Shown here in pieces: positions 1 through 6,551 of a DNA stretch of 12,857 bases (position 1 is the first letter of the stretch; each line of letters starts with the position of its first letter). The notes under the pieces were generated by a model. That model saw only the letters and a list, made by a program, of their open reading frames with translations, ran no database searches and was not told the DNA's origin. The stretch comes from an uncultured Coriobacteriaceae bacterium (GTDB taxonomy: Bacteria > Actinomycetota > Coriobacteriia > Coriobacteriales > Eggerthellaceae). The position numbers and the translations under genes are program-made. The stretch is taken from assembly GCA_900552585.1 (NCBI GenBank), contig USAB01000049.1, positions 1 through 12,857 on the forward strand, read 5' to 3'.

Positions 1-371
1 CGGCCGCCTACGTGTCCGAGCGCATCTGCTTCGGCAAGCCCATCGGCAAGCTGCCCGTCATCCAGCAGCATCTGGTGGAGATGGAAGTCACGCTGCAGAA
101 CGTCCGCACGCAGCTGTACCACACCGTGTGGAAGCTGGACCAGGGCGAATCCATCCGTTTGGAGTGCGCGCTGCTGAAGTACTATGCCTGCCCGAACCTG
201 ACGGACGTGGCGAACCGCGCGCTGTCCATCTACGCGGCATTGGGTTACACGGACGAAGTCCGTGCCGGCCGCATCTGGAAGGACCTGCGCGGCTACGAGA
301 TGGCCGGCGGCACCCCCGAGATCATGGAGTACATCGCCGGTCGCCAGCTGGTGAAGAAGTACAAGAAGTAG
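1..371 (+). CDS. Acyl-CoA dehydrogenase family protein, C-terminal part (5' end outside window)
   Basis: Only the last 122 codons or so are present; the frame is open to the left edge, so the GTG at base 12 is internal and not a start. The visible part is the C-terminal helical domain of a flavin-dependent acyl-CoA dehydrogenase: an ERICFGKPIGKLPVIQQHL stretch typical of the FAD-contacting Arg/Gln segment, then helices, then the closing AGGTPEIMEYIAGR and a Lys-rich tail. The family oxidises (or, in some anaerobes, reduces) the alpha-beta bond of acyl-CoA, passing electrons to ETF. The medium-chain enzymes carry their catalytic Glu in an E-G-T motif here; this protein has G-G-T, so the base must lie elsewhere or the reaction differs. 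As I recall, CaiA-type crotonobetainyl-CoA reductases end similarly, so a reductase role is possible but unproven. Substrate unknown. Confidence 0.9.
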   Translation, partial: AAYVSERICFGKPIGKLPVIQQHLVEMEVTLQNVRTQLYHTVWKLDQGESIRLECALLKYYACPNLTDVANRALSIYAALGYTDEVRAGRIWKDLRGYEMAGGTPEIMEYIAGRQLVKKYKK

Positions 372-416
372 CTCCTGCCATTCCCCGGCTCCGCCCGTCA
401 GCGACGGCGCCAGTAA

Positions 417-455
417 GAGAAAAGGCGGCCCGGATCGTTCCGGACCGCCTTTCTC
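417..455. terminator. Bidirectional rho-independent terminator between the acyl-CoA dehydrogenase gene and nrdG
   Basis: A stem of about 16 bp, with one C/A mismatch and one extra A, closes on a short TCGT loop. It lies 45 bases after the dehydrogenase stop and 104 bases past the nrdG stop. The A-rich 5' foot (GAGAAAAGG) gives a T-rich tail when read from the minus strand (CCTTTTCTCTT), and the plus-strand foot reads CCTTTCTC. It can therefore end both converging transcripts; the minus-strand reading has the better T-tract. Confidence 0.8.
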
Positions 456-558
456 GCATTTATGCAGGTGATGGCTTCGTTCGCAGGGAACACGGCTGAC
501 GTACGTCTCGCCGTGAACGCGGCAGGCGCGCGCCATGCGTGCAGGCCGAGCGCGGCAG

Positions 559-1122
559 CTAGCAGCGGATGTCGTTCTCCATGCTGTGGCTGGAGAAGAT
601 GGGATCGTCTTCCCAGAGCGTGACGTGCCCCGCCGCGCGCGTGGCGTTCAGGTCGATGATGCGCTGGTTCGCGGATCCGCAGAACCGCAGCGTGACGTCC
701 TTCTGCCCTTCCACGAACGGGCCATCGACCAGGATGTCGATGCAGGCAAGCAGTCTATTCGTGAAGGGCGTGTGGCGCGGCCCGCCTTCCAGCAGGTTCT
801 CGTACACGTCGCCCGTATAGCACCAGATGGTCTTCTGCGGATAAGCGGCCTTTACGCGTTCAACGAAGTCTGCCAGCACGGCCTGGTTCTCCGGCTCCAT
901 AGGTTCGCCGCCCAGCAGCGTCAGCCCGTGGATGTACGAAGGGGCCAGGCTATCCAGAATCTTCTGCTGCGTCTCGTCCGTGAATTCCTGCCCGTACGCG
1001 AAGTCCCACGTCTCGGGCTGGAAGCAGTTCTTGCAGTGATGCGAGCACCCGGAGACGAAGAGCGTGGTGCGCACGCCTTCGCCGTCCGCGATATCGCAAT
1101 ATTTGATAACGGAGTAGTTCAT
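559..1122 (-). CDS. nrdG: Anaerobic ribonucleoside-triphosphate reductase activating protein (radical SAM)
   Basis: This 187-aa protein is the activase that uses S-adenosylmethionine and a [4Fe-4S] cluster to generate the glycyl radical on NrdD. Seen directly: GVRTTLFVSGCSHHCKNCF with the radical-SAM CxxxCxxC cysteines at residues 26, 30 and 33, the family's aromatic/Glu segment just after it, and a GGEP motif at 71-74 for SAM binding. Length is close to the usual size of about 155-190 aa. The start follows the nrdD stop by only six bases, and its ribosome-binding site (AGGAA) overlaps that stop codon, so translation is probably coupled to nrdD. The enzyme is cytoplasmic and oxygen-sensitive, consistent with an anaerobic lifestyle. 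The gene ends in a Cys codon; nothing looks broken. Confidence 0.96.
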   Translation of the reverse strand: MNYSVIKYCDIADGEGVRTTLFVSGCSHHCKNCFQPETWDFAYGQEFTDETQQKILDSLAPSYIHGLTLLGGEPMEPENQAVLADFVERVKAAYPQKTIWCYTGDVYENLLEGGPRHTPFTNRLLACIDILVDGPFVEGQKDVTLRFCGSANQRIIDLNATRAAGHVTLWEDDPIFSSHSMENDIRC

Positions 1123-1128
1123 GGTTTC

Positions 1129-3351
1129 CTACAGGTGCAGTACGCGGTCCCGGATTTCCTCCGTGCGGCCCTGGTTCCAGAACTGCGTGCCAATGTAGCC
1201 GCACGTGCGGCGTGCCACATTCAGCTTGTCATGGTCGCGGTTGCCGCACTTCGGGCACTCCCAGTCCAGCTTGCCGTCCTCTTCGACAATCTGAATCTCG
1301 CCATCGAAGCCGCAGACCTGGCAGTAGTCGCTCTTCGTGTTCAGCTCTGCGTACATGATGTTGTCGTAGATGTACTGCAGCACGCTGATGACGGCTTCCA
1401 GGTTGTCCTGCATGTCGGGCACCTCCACGTAGGAGATGGCGCCGCCGGGGGACAGGCGCTGGAACTCGCTCTCGAACTTCAGCTTCGTGAACGCGTCGAT
1501 CTGCTCCGTCACGTGCACGTGGTAGCTGTTCGTGATGTAGCCCTTGTCCGTGATGCCCGGGATGATGCCGAAGCGGCGCTGCAGGCACTTCGCGAACTTG
1601 TACGTGGTGGACTCCAGCGGCGTGCCGTACAGCGAGAAGTCGATGTCCGTCTGCATCTTCCATTCCTGGCACTTGTCGTTCATGTGCTGCATGACGGACA
1701 GCGCGAACGGCGTTGCCTCCTTGTCCGTGTGGCTGCGGCCGGTCATGTACTTCACGCACTCGTACAGGCCCGCATAGCCCAGGCTGATGGTGGAGTAGCC
1801 GCCGTAGAGCAGCTTGTCGATGGGTTCGCCCTTCTTCAGGCGGGCCAGCGCGCCGTACTGCCACAGGATGGGGGCGGCGTCGGACAGCGTGCCCTTCAGG
1901 CGCTTATGGCGTGCCATCAGCGCGCGGTAGCACAGGTCCAAGCGCTCGTCGAAGATCTCCCAGAACTTGTCCATGTCGCGATGCGAGGACAGTGCCACGT
2001 CGGGCAGGTTGATGGTGACGACGCCCTGGTTGAAGCGGCCGTAGTACTTCGGCTTGCCCGGCTCGTAGTTGCCGGCGTTCGCCACGTTGTCGTAGCCGTT
2101 GCCGGAGCGGTCCGGCGTCAGGAACGAACGGCAGCCCATGCACGTGTACACGTCGCCTTCGCCCGGCTTCTCGCCCTTCGACAGCTTCAGCTCGCGCATC
2201 TTCTTTTCGGAGATGTAGTCGGGCACCATGCGCTTCGCCGTGCACTTCGCCGCCAGCTTCGTCAGGTAGAAGTACGGGTCGCCTTCCTTGATGTTGTCGT
2301 CCTCCAACACGTAGATGAGCTTCGGGAACGCGGGGGTGATCCAGACGCCGGCCTCGTTCTTCACGCCCTGATGACGCTGGCGCAGCGTTTCCTCGATGAT
2401 CATGGCCAGGTCGTGCTTCTCCTGCTCGGAGCGCGCCTCGTTCAGGTACATGAACACGGTCACGAACGGCGCCTGGCCGTTCGTGGTCATGAGCGTGACC
2501 ACCTGGTACTGGATGGTCTGGACGCCGCGGCGGATCTCCTCGCGCAGGCGCTTCTCCACCACGTCGGCGATGTTCTCGGCATGCGGGTCGACGCCCAGCG
2601 TCTTCGCCTCTTCCAGCACCTCGTTGTAGATGCGCTTGCGGCTGACCTGCACGAACGGGGCCAGGTGCGTCAGGCTGATCGACTGGCCGCCGTACTGGCT
2701 GGACGCCACCTGCGCAATGATCTGCGTGGCGATGTTGCACGCCGTGGAGAAGCTGTGCGGCTTCTCGATCAGCGTGCCGGAGATGACCGTGCCGTTCTGC
2801 AGCATGTCGTCCAGGTTCACCAGGTCGCAGTTGTGCATGTGCTGCGCGAAGTAGTCGCTGTCGTGGAAGTGGATGATGCCCTCGTCATGCGCCTTCACCA
2901 CGTCAGCGGGAAGCAGCATGCGCATGGTCAGGTCCTTCGACACCTCGCCGGCCATGTAGTCGCGCTGCACGGAGTTCACGGTGGGGTTCTTGTTCGAGTT
3001 CTCCTGCTTGACTTCTTCGTTGTTGCATTCGATGAGCGCCAGGATCTTGTCGTCTGTGGTGTTCTTCTTGCGTTTGATGTTCTGCAGGTAGCGGTAGATG
3101 ATGTACTTGCGGGCAACGGTGAACTTCTGCAGCCCCATGAGCTCGTTCTCCACCATGTCCTGGATCTCCTCCACGGACACGGAGTGGCCCGCCGCACTGC
3201 AGCGGTCCATGACGTTCTCGGATGCATAGACCACCTGGCGCTCCGTCAGGCGCTCGTCTTCCGGCACCTCGGCATTGGCTTTGCGGATGGCATTCTCGAT
3301 CTTGTTGATGTCGAACGGGACCTCCGAGCCGTTGCGCTTGATGATTTTCAT
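1129..3351 (-). CDS. nrdD: Anaerobic (class III) ribonucleoside-triphosphate reductase, glycyl radical enzyme
   Basis: The 740-aa catalytic subunit reduces NTPs to dNTPs under anaerobic conditions, typically with formate as electron donor. Domains in order: an N-terminal ATP-cone (about 1-90, starting MKIIKRNGSEVPFDINKIE) for allosteric dATP/ATP control; the barrel core with conserved Cys175 (HMHNCDLVNL) and the CMGCRSFL segment (Cys404/407); a C-terminal zinc site with Cys677, 680, 699 and 702; and the glycyl-radical loop RRTCGYIGT with Gly718 as radical carrier. I chose the ATG at 3351 because AGGAGG sits just upstream and the protein then begins exactly at the ATP-cone. The frame stays open for 67 more codons upstream, but that part is low-complexity and lacks family sequence. 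First gene of an operon with nrdG. Probably regulated by NrdR (boxes at 3519-3566) and perhaps by its structured leader. Confidence 0.97.
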   Translation of the reverse strand: MKIIKRNGSEVPFDINKIENAIRKANAEVPEDERLTERQVVYASENVMDRCSAAGHSVSVEEIQDMVENELMGLQKFTVARKYIIYRYLQNIKRKKNTTDDKILALIECNNEEVKQENSNKNPTVNSVQRDYMAGEVSKDLTMRMLLPADVVKAHDEGIIHFHDSDYFAQHMHNCDLVNLDDMLQNGTVISGTLIEKPHSFSTACNIATQIIAQVASSQYGGQSISLTHLAPFVQVSRKRIYNEVLEEAKTLGVDPHAENIADVVEKRLREEIRRGVQTIQYQVVTLMTTNGQAPFVTVFMYLNEARSEQEKHDLAMIIEETLRQRHQGVKNEAGVWITPAFPKLIYVLEDDNIKEGDPYFYLTKLAAKCTAKRMVPDYISEKKMRELKLSKGEKPGEGDVYTCMGCRSFLTPDRSGNGYDNVANAGNYEPGKPKYYGRFNQGVVTINLPDVALSSHRDMDKFWEIFDERLDLCYRALMARHKRLKGTLSDAAPILWQYGALARLKKGEPIDKLLYGGYSTISLGYAGLYECVKYMTGRSHTDKEATPFALSVMQHMNDKCQEWKMQTDIDFSLYGTPLESTTYKFAKCLQRRFGIIPGITDKGYITNSYHVHVTEQIDAFTKLKFESEFQRLSPGGAISYVEVPDMQDNLEAVISVLQYIYDNIMYAELNTKSDYCQVCGFDGEIQIVEEDGKLDWECPKCGNRDHDKLNVARRTCGYIGTQFWNQGRTEEIRDRVLHL

Positions 3352-3355
3352 GCTG

Positions 3356-3361
3356 CCTCCT
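3356..3361 (-). promoter_or_regulatory. Ribosome-binding site that sets the nrdD start
   Basis: AGGAGG on the minus strand, four bases before the ATG at 3351. It excludes the longer in-frame reading that begins at 3552. Confidence 0.85.
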
Positions 3362-3373
3362 GGTATTTCGATT

Positions 3374-3455
3374 GCGGCGTACCGGGTGCGCCGCGTATGG
3401 TGTTTTCTCGTATGCAGCGAATCCGGGCGCCCGCATGTGCTGCGCCGGCGCCCGG
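3374..3455 (-). promoter_or_regulatory. Structured 5' leader of nrdD with two hairpins that can compete
   Basis: Read on the minus strand, 3455-3423 forms a 9-bp perfect stem (CCGGGCGCC against GGCGCCCGG). It is extended inside by CGCA/TGCG across a 2-base bulge, giving 13 bp and a 5-base loop. Further downstream, 3394-3374 forms a 6-bp stem (GCGGCG/CGCCGC) that ends 22 bases before the start codon. The left arm of the first hairpin can also pair with GGCG-CA-CCCGG (3392-3382) inside the second, so the two folds exclude each other. There is no T-tract after the first stem, so it is not an ordinary terminator. Chance pairing is fairly common in GC-rich DNA, so function is inference. Confidence 0.4.
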
Positions 3456-3518
3456 AGGTCTGTCTGCTTGTTACGGTTTCGAAGCATAGTGCAAAAGGCG
3501 GAGAAGAAAAAGGGTCAA

Positions 3519-3534
3519 ACACTACATAATGGGT
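3519..3534 (-). promoter_or_regulatory. NrdR box 1 (candidate) upstream of nrdD
   Basis: ACACTACATAATGGGT matches the NrdR consensus ACACWATATATWGTGT at 13 of 16 positions. NrdR is the ATP-cone repressor of ribonucleotide reductase operons. The box lies 168 bases upstream of the nrdD start and pairs with box 2 at 3551. It could also affect the divergent metal exporter gene, though no link is known. Confidence 0.65.
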
Positions 3535-3550
3535 CACTGCACCATAAATC

Positions 3551-3566
3551 ATACATTATGGAGTGT
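3551..3566 (-). promoter_or_regulatory. NrdR box 2 (candidate) upstream of nrdD
   Basis: ATACATTATGGAGTGT matches the NrdR consensus at 12 of 16 positions and begins exactly 32 bases from box 1, about three helical turns. Paired NrdR boxes are known to sit on the same face of the helix at such spacing. A -10-like TATGAT on the minus strand (3553-3548) overlaps this box, which would fit repression by blocking polymerase; I found no convincing -35 for it. Confidence 0.6.
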
Positions 3567-3595
3567 TGATGCAGATTTATCATACTACGTGTAGG

Positions 3596-3611
3596 GTCCC
3601 TTTATAGGGAC
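3596..3611. repeat. Short inverted repeat, candidate operator upstream of the CDF exporter
   Basis: GTCCCT-TTAT-AGGGAC: two 6-bp arms around a 4-base AT centre, 199 bases upstream of the exporter start. The TTTATA in the centre resembles a -10 element, so a regulator bound here would cover it. No known operator consensus was recognised. Confidence 0.35.
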
Positions 3612-3793
3612 ATCCGACGGCTTCGCGCTGCTGGTTTTCGCAGATGGTCCTAGCATACCGCGCCGTGCGGCACCCGGCGGAAATGCACACGAATGTTACC
3701 CGTTTCGAACGGCTTGGAAATCCGTGGGAATCCATTGTCCGGGCGTGCGCCACAGCGTATCTTTGAGCGAACGCGAAAACACGGCGATTTTAT

Positions 3794-3801
3794 GGAGGAG
3801 G
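3794..3801 (+). promoter_or_regulatory. Ribosome-binding site that sets the CDF exporter start
   Basis: GGAGGAGG, eight bases before the ATG at 3810. It overlaps an earlier in-frame ATG (3792) and argues for the later one; the ATGs at 3693 and 3792 have no such site. Confidence 0.75.
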
Positions 3802-3809
3802 CGAACGGC

Positions 3810-4934
3810 ATGGCAGGGACGCAGGACGGCGATCGCAGCAAGCAGATTGTGCGCGCCGGCATCGTGGGCATTGTCGCGAATGTGCTGCTGGCGGCATTCA
3901 AGGCGCTTGTGGGCATGTTGTCGAACTCCATCGCCATCGTGCTGGACGCCGTGAACAACCTGTCCGATGCGCTTTCGTCCATCATCACGATCATCGGCAC
4001 GAAGCTTGCCGGGAAGGAGCCGGACCGCGAGCATCCGTTCGGCCATGGCCGCGGCGAGTACGTGACCACGATCATCATCTCCGTCATCATCTTGTGGGCC
4101 GGCATCGCGGCGCTGCAGGAATCCGCCGACCGCATTCTGCATCCCCAGGTTGCCACGTACGAGGCCATCACGCTGGCCGTGGTGGCCGTGGCGACGGTCG
4201 TGAAGGTGTTCCTGGGCCGCTACACGCAGCGCAAAGGCCGCGAGACGAATTCCAGCACGCTGGTGGCATCCGGCAAGGATGCCCTGCTCGATGCCGTCAT
4301 CTCCGCGTCCACGCTAGCCGCGGCGCTCATCTACCTTGCGTGGGGCATCAGCCTGGAGGCATGGGTCGGCCTGGTCATTGCCGTCATCATCATCAAGGCG
4401 GGCATCGACATCCTGCGCGGCGCCATGAGTAGCATCTTGGGACAGCGCGTGGATTCCGCGCTCAGCACGTCCGTGAAGCGGACCATCTGCAGCTTCCCGG
4501 AAGTGCACGGCGCCTACGACCTGGCCATATCCGACTTCGGCCCGGATTGCATCCGCGGCAGCGTGAACATCGAGGTCGATGATCGGATGACGGCCGCCGA
4601 GGTGGCGGCCCTCTCGCGCCGCATCCAGGAAAAGGTGCATCGGGAAGAGGGCGTCACGCTGAACTCCGTGGGCATCTATTCCACGAATACACAGGACCCG
4701 GAGGCGGATGCCATGCGCAAGGTCATCTCCGACATTGTCTGGGCGCATCCGCATGTGCTGGAGATGCACGGCTTCTACGTGAACAAGGCCACGCACGAGG
4801 TGAACTTCGATGTCATCGTGAGCTACGACGCGGAAGACCGCGACGCCATCTACCGCGATATCTGCGAAAAGGTGCAGCAGGCGTACCCGGACTGGCACTT
4901 CACCGTGGTTCACGATGCGGATGTGAGCGACTGA
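3810..4934 (+). CDS. Cation diffusion facilitator family exporter, probably Mn(II)-type, with two consecutive cytoplasmic domains
   Basis: This 374-aa inner-membrane metal/proton antiporter has the CDF layout: about six membrane helices in residues 12-215, then cytoplasmic domains. The transport-site ligands read as N49xxxD53 in helix 2 (LDAVNNLSDALSS) and D157xxxD161 in helix 5 (GKDALLDAV). The N-D-D-D set is the one described for manganese exporters such as pneumococcal MntE; zinc exporters carry His. The loop motif HPFGHGRGEY (75-84) is also typical of the family. The C-terminal part is longer than in FieF-size members (about 300 aa): residues 225-300 form the usual dimerisation domain and 305-374 look like a second copy (a p-x-V-x-x-x-h pattern, then a beta strand and an amphipathic helix). 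Function as a Mn exporter is inferred from ligands only. Single gene, divergent from nrdD. Confidence 0.88.
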   Translation: MAGTQDGDRSKQIVRAGIVGIVANVLLAAFKALVGMLSNSIAIVLDAVNNLSDALSSIITIIGTKLAGKEPDREHPFGHGRGEYVTTIIISVIILWAGIAALQESADRILHPQVATYEAITLAVVAVATVVKVFLGRYTQRKGRETNSSTLVASGKDALLDAVISASTLAAALIYLAWGISLEAWVGLVIAVIIIKAGIDILRGAMSSILGQRVDSALSTSVKRTICSFPEVHGAYDLAISDFGPDCIRGSVNIEVDDRMTAAEVAALSRRIQEKVHREEGVTLNSVGIYSTNTQDPEADAMRKVISDIVWAHPHVLEMHGFYVNKATHEVNFDVIVSYDAEDRDAIYRDICEKVQQAYPDWHFTVVHDADVSD

Positions 4935-5074
4935 CGCCTATCGCTCGCGGGTGCGGGTCGTGCAGCGAGCCGTGCGGCGCGTCGGACGGCGGGCGGTATG
5001 CCATGTTCAATGGGCGTATTCGCTGCGCTGTGACGCGTACGTTTTGCCAATCCGCCAAACGAACCGATTCGTAC

Positions 5075-5103
5075 CTGTCGATGTGTCGTTCCGCCGTTAT
5101 CAT
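5075..5103 (+). promoter_or_regulatory. Weak candidate promoter of the CmpB-family gene
   Basis: TATCAT (5098-5103) is a fair -10 element, 17 bases after a poor -35 (CTGTCG, 5075-5080). It lies in a locally AT-rich patch 32 bases before the start codon, which is the best position in the 201-base gap. Confidence 0.35.
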
Positions 5104-5124
5104 TTTATTTGAATTATTACGGTG

Positions 5125-5131
5125 AAGGAGG
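5125..5131 (+). promoter_or_regulatory. Ribosome-binding site of the CmpB-family gene
   Basis: AAGGAGG, four bases before the ATG at 5136: strong match, short spacing. It rules out the upstream in-frame TTG at 5109, whose reading frame would run through it. Confidence 0.75.
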
Positions 5132-5135
5132 ATGC

Positions 5136-6551
5136 ATGGCGGGCAGGCACGGCGGCAACGAAGAGCGGGGAAAGCGATTCGGACGCGGTGCATCCGCTGA
5201 CGAGTACGCGGCGAAGCCGTCCGCTTCGGCGCACGCGGCGCAGGGGGAGGGTGCGGATTCCCCCAACGTTGTGGAGGACGATTTCTTCGAGGGCGCGATA
5301 GAGCTCGATGCACCCGACGACGATGTGCTGGACATGGAGGCCAATGCTGTGGACGGGCACCGTCATCATCGCCGCAATTTCCCGCGCGGGCTGAAGATAT
5401 TCGGCGTCCTGTGCATCATCACGTCGTTCGCCGCCGGTGCGATGATGGTGCTTGCCGCTATGGCGCTGGTGTTCCTGTTCCTGAACGGCCGCCCGACCGA
5501 TATCGGCCGCCTGGGTTCCGGCCCCGTGACCATCGCCACCGTCATCATCACGCTGGTCCAGATCTGCCTCTACACACTCATCATCCGCGAGACGTGGCGC
5601 CTGGGGCGGCGGCTGATCCGCAACGACCACCATAGCGTGGGCGCGGCGGCGCATATGCTGACCATGCTGTACGTGCTGGCCACCCTCTGCGACGTCATGC
5701 TGACCGGCCTGGATGTGGGCGTGTTCGTGAACATCGCCATCATCGTGGTGATGGAGAGCCTGTCCGTCTATGCGGACCCGGCGCTGCGCGGCGAACGCGA
5801 GCTGCAGCGTCGCCTGGGCAAGATGCAGCTGCGGCAGGAGGCTGAGGACGGCACGCTGGGCCTGGATACGTCCGGGCGGGGCTACATCAAGCTGAACTTC
5901 TTCAACCTGTTCTGGGTGTTCGTGGTGTGCAGCCTGCTGGGGTGGGGTGTGGAGACCATCTACCATATGACCGTCGTCGACCCCGGCGTGTACCAGGAGC
6001 GTGCGGGCCTGCTGTACGGGCCGTTCAGTCCCATCTACGGCGTGGGCGGCACGCTGCTGACCATGGCGCTGAACCGTTTCCGCGACAAGAACCTGCTGAT
6101 CATCTTCCTTGTCAGCGCTGTGGTGGGCGGTGCGTTCGAGTACTTCGTCAGCTGGTTCATGCAGTTCTCGTTCGGCATTACGGCCTGGGATTACACGGGC
6201 ACGTTTCTGAGCATCGACGGACGCACGAACGGCCAGTTCATGGCCATGTGGGGCGTGATGGGCGTCATCTGGATCCGCCTCATCCTGCCCATCATTCTGA
6301 AGCTGGTGAACAAGATACCGTGGAATTGGCGCTATGCCGTGACCACCGTGTGCGCCGTGCTCATGCTGGCGGACGCGCTGCTGACGCTGTCGTCGCTGGA
6401 CTGCTGGTACCAGCGCGAGGCGGGCACCATGGGCGAGACGTCGAAGACCGTTATCGACGACTTCTGCAACAAGCACTACAGCAACGAGTTCATGCAGAAC
6501 CGCTTCCAATCCATGTCCATGGACACGTCCGAGGCAACGCGTATCAACTAG
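5136..6551 (+). CDS. CmpB-family (putative ABC-transporter type IV, PF06541-like) membrane protein with extra N-terminal membrane module
   Basis: This 471-aa integral membrane protein has three parts. Residues 1-83 are polar and acidic (a run rich in Asp/Glu at 46-70, then RHHRR), with no signal peptide and probably cytoplasmic. Residues 86-215 hold four hydrophobic helices of a module I do not recognise, followed by a charged linker (216-250). Residues 254-430 match the CmpB family as I know it: LLGWGVETIYH, then GLLYGPFSPIYGVGG, a Glu in GGAFEYFVSW, WDYTGTFLSIDGRTNGQ and a Trp-containing final helix. This family is annotated as putative ABC permease, but no ATPase or binding-protein gene is nearby and its activity is not established. 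The last 40 residues are polar. Single gene; its stop overlaps that of the convergent UbiB-like gene. Confidence 0.85.
   Translation: MAGRHGGNEERGKRFGRGASADEYAAKPSASAHAAQGEGADSPNVVEDDFFEGAIELDAPDDDVLDMEANAVDGHRHHRRNFPRGLKIFGVLCIITSFAAGAMMVLAAMALVFLFLNGRPTDIGRLGSGPVTIATVIITLVQICLYTLIIRETWRLGRRLIRNDHHSVGAAAHMLTMLYVLATLCDVMLTGLDVGVFVNIAIIVVMESLSVYADPALRGERELQRRLGKMQLRQEAEDGTLGLDTSGRGYIKLNFFNLFWVFVVCSLLGWGVETIYHMTVVDPGVYQERAGLLYGPFSPIYGVGGTLLTMALNRFRDKNLLIIFLVSAVVGGAFEYFVSWFMQFSFGITAWDYTGTFLSIDGRTNGQFMAMWGVMGVIWIRLILPIILKLVNKIPWNWRYAVTTVCAVLMLADALLTLSSLDCWYQREAGTMGETSKTVIDDFCNKHYSNEFMQNRFQSMSMDTSEATRIN

Larger units (their letters stand above)
3352..3809. other. Divergent control region between nrdD and the CDF exporter
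   Basis: These 458 bases hold no gene I can support. From the nrdD side they contain the nrdD ribosome-binding site, the two leader hairpins, an AT-rich block (3500-3590) with two NrdR-like boxes, then a 6-bp inverted repeat at 3596-3611 and a small palindrome CCGTTTCGAACGG at 3700-3712 on the exporter side. The AT-rich core stands out from the GC-rich surroundings and is where promoters for both directions most likely lie. I could not assign a good -35/-10 pair to either. Confidence 0.6.

Noticed and set aside
535..3489. A 984-codon open frame on the plus strand, antisense to nrdDG
   Set aside because: It is the mirror of two certain genes. GC-rich codon bias removes stops from the opposite strand; its protein is Val/Leu/Arg/His-rich low complexity without family motifs.
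3352..3552. N-terminal extension of NrdD to an ATG at 3552
   Set aside because: The added 67 residues lack family sequence, lie upstream of a strong ribosome-binding site, and would cover the NrdR boxes and leader hairpins.
3612..3809. A yybP-ykoY-type manganese riboswitch before the Mn-type exporter
   Set aside because: I looked for the conserved purine-rich and CUCAACAUAU-like segments and did not find them; a covariance-model search would settle it.
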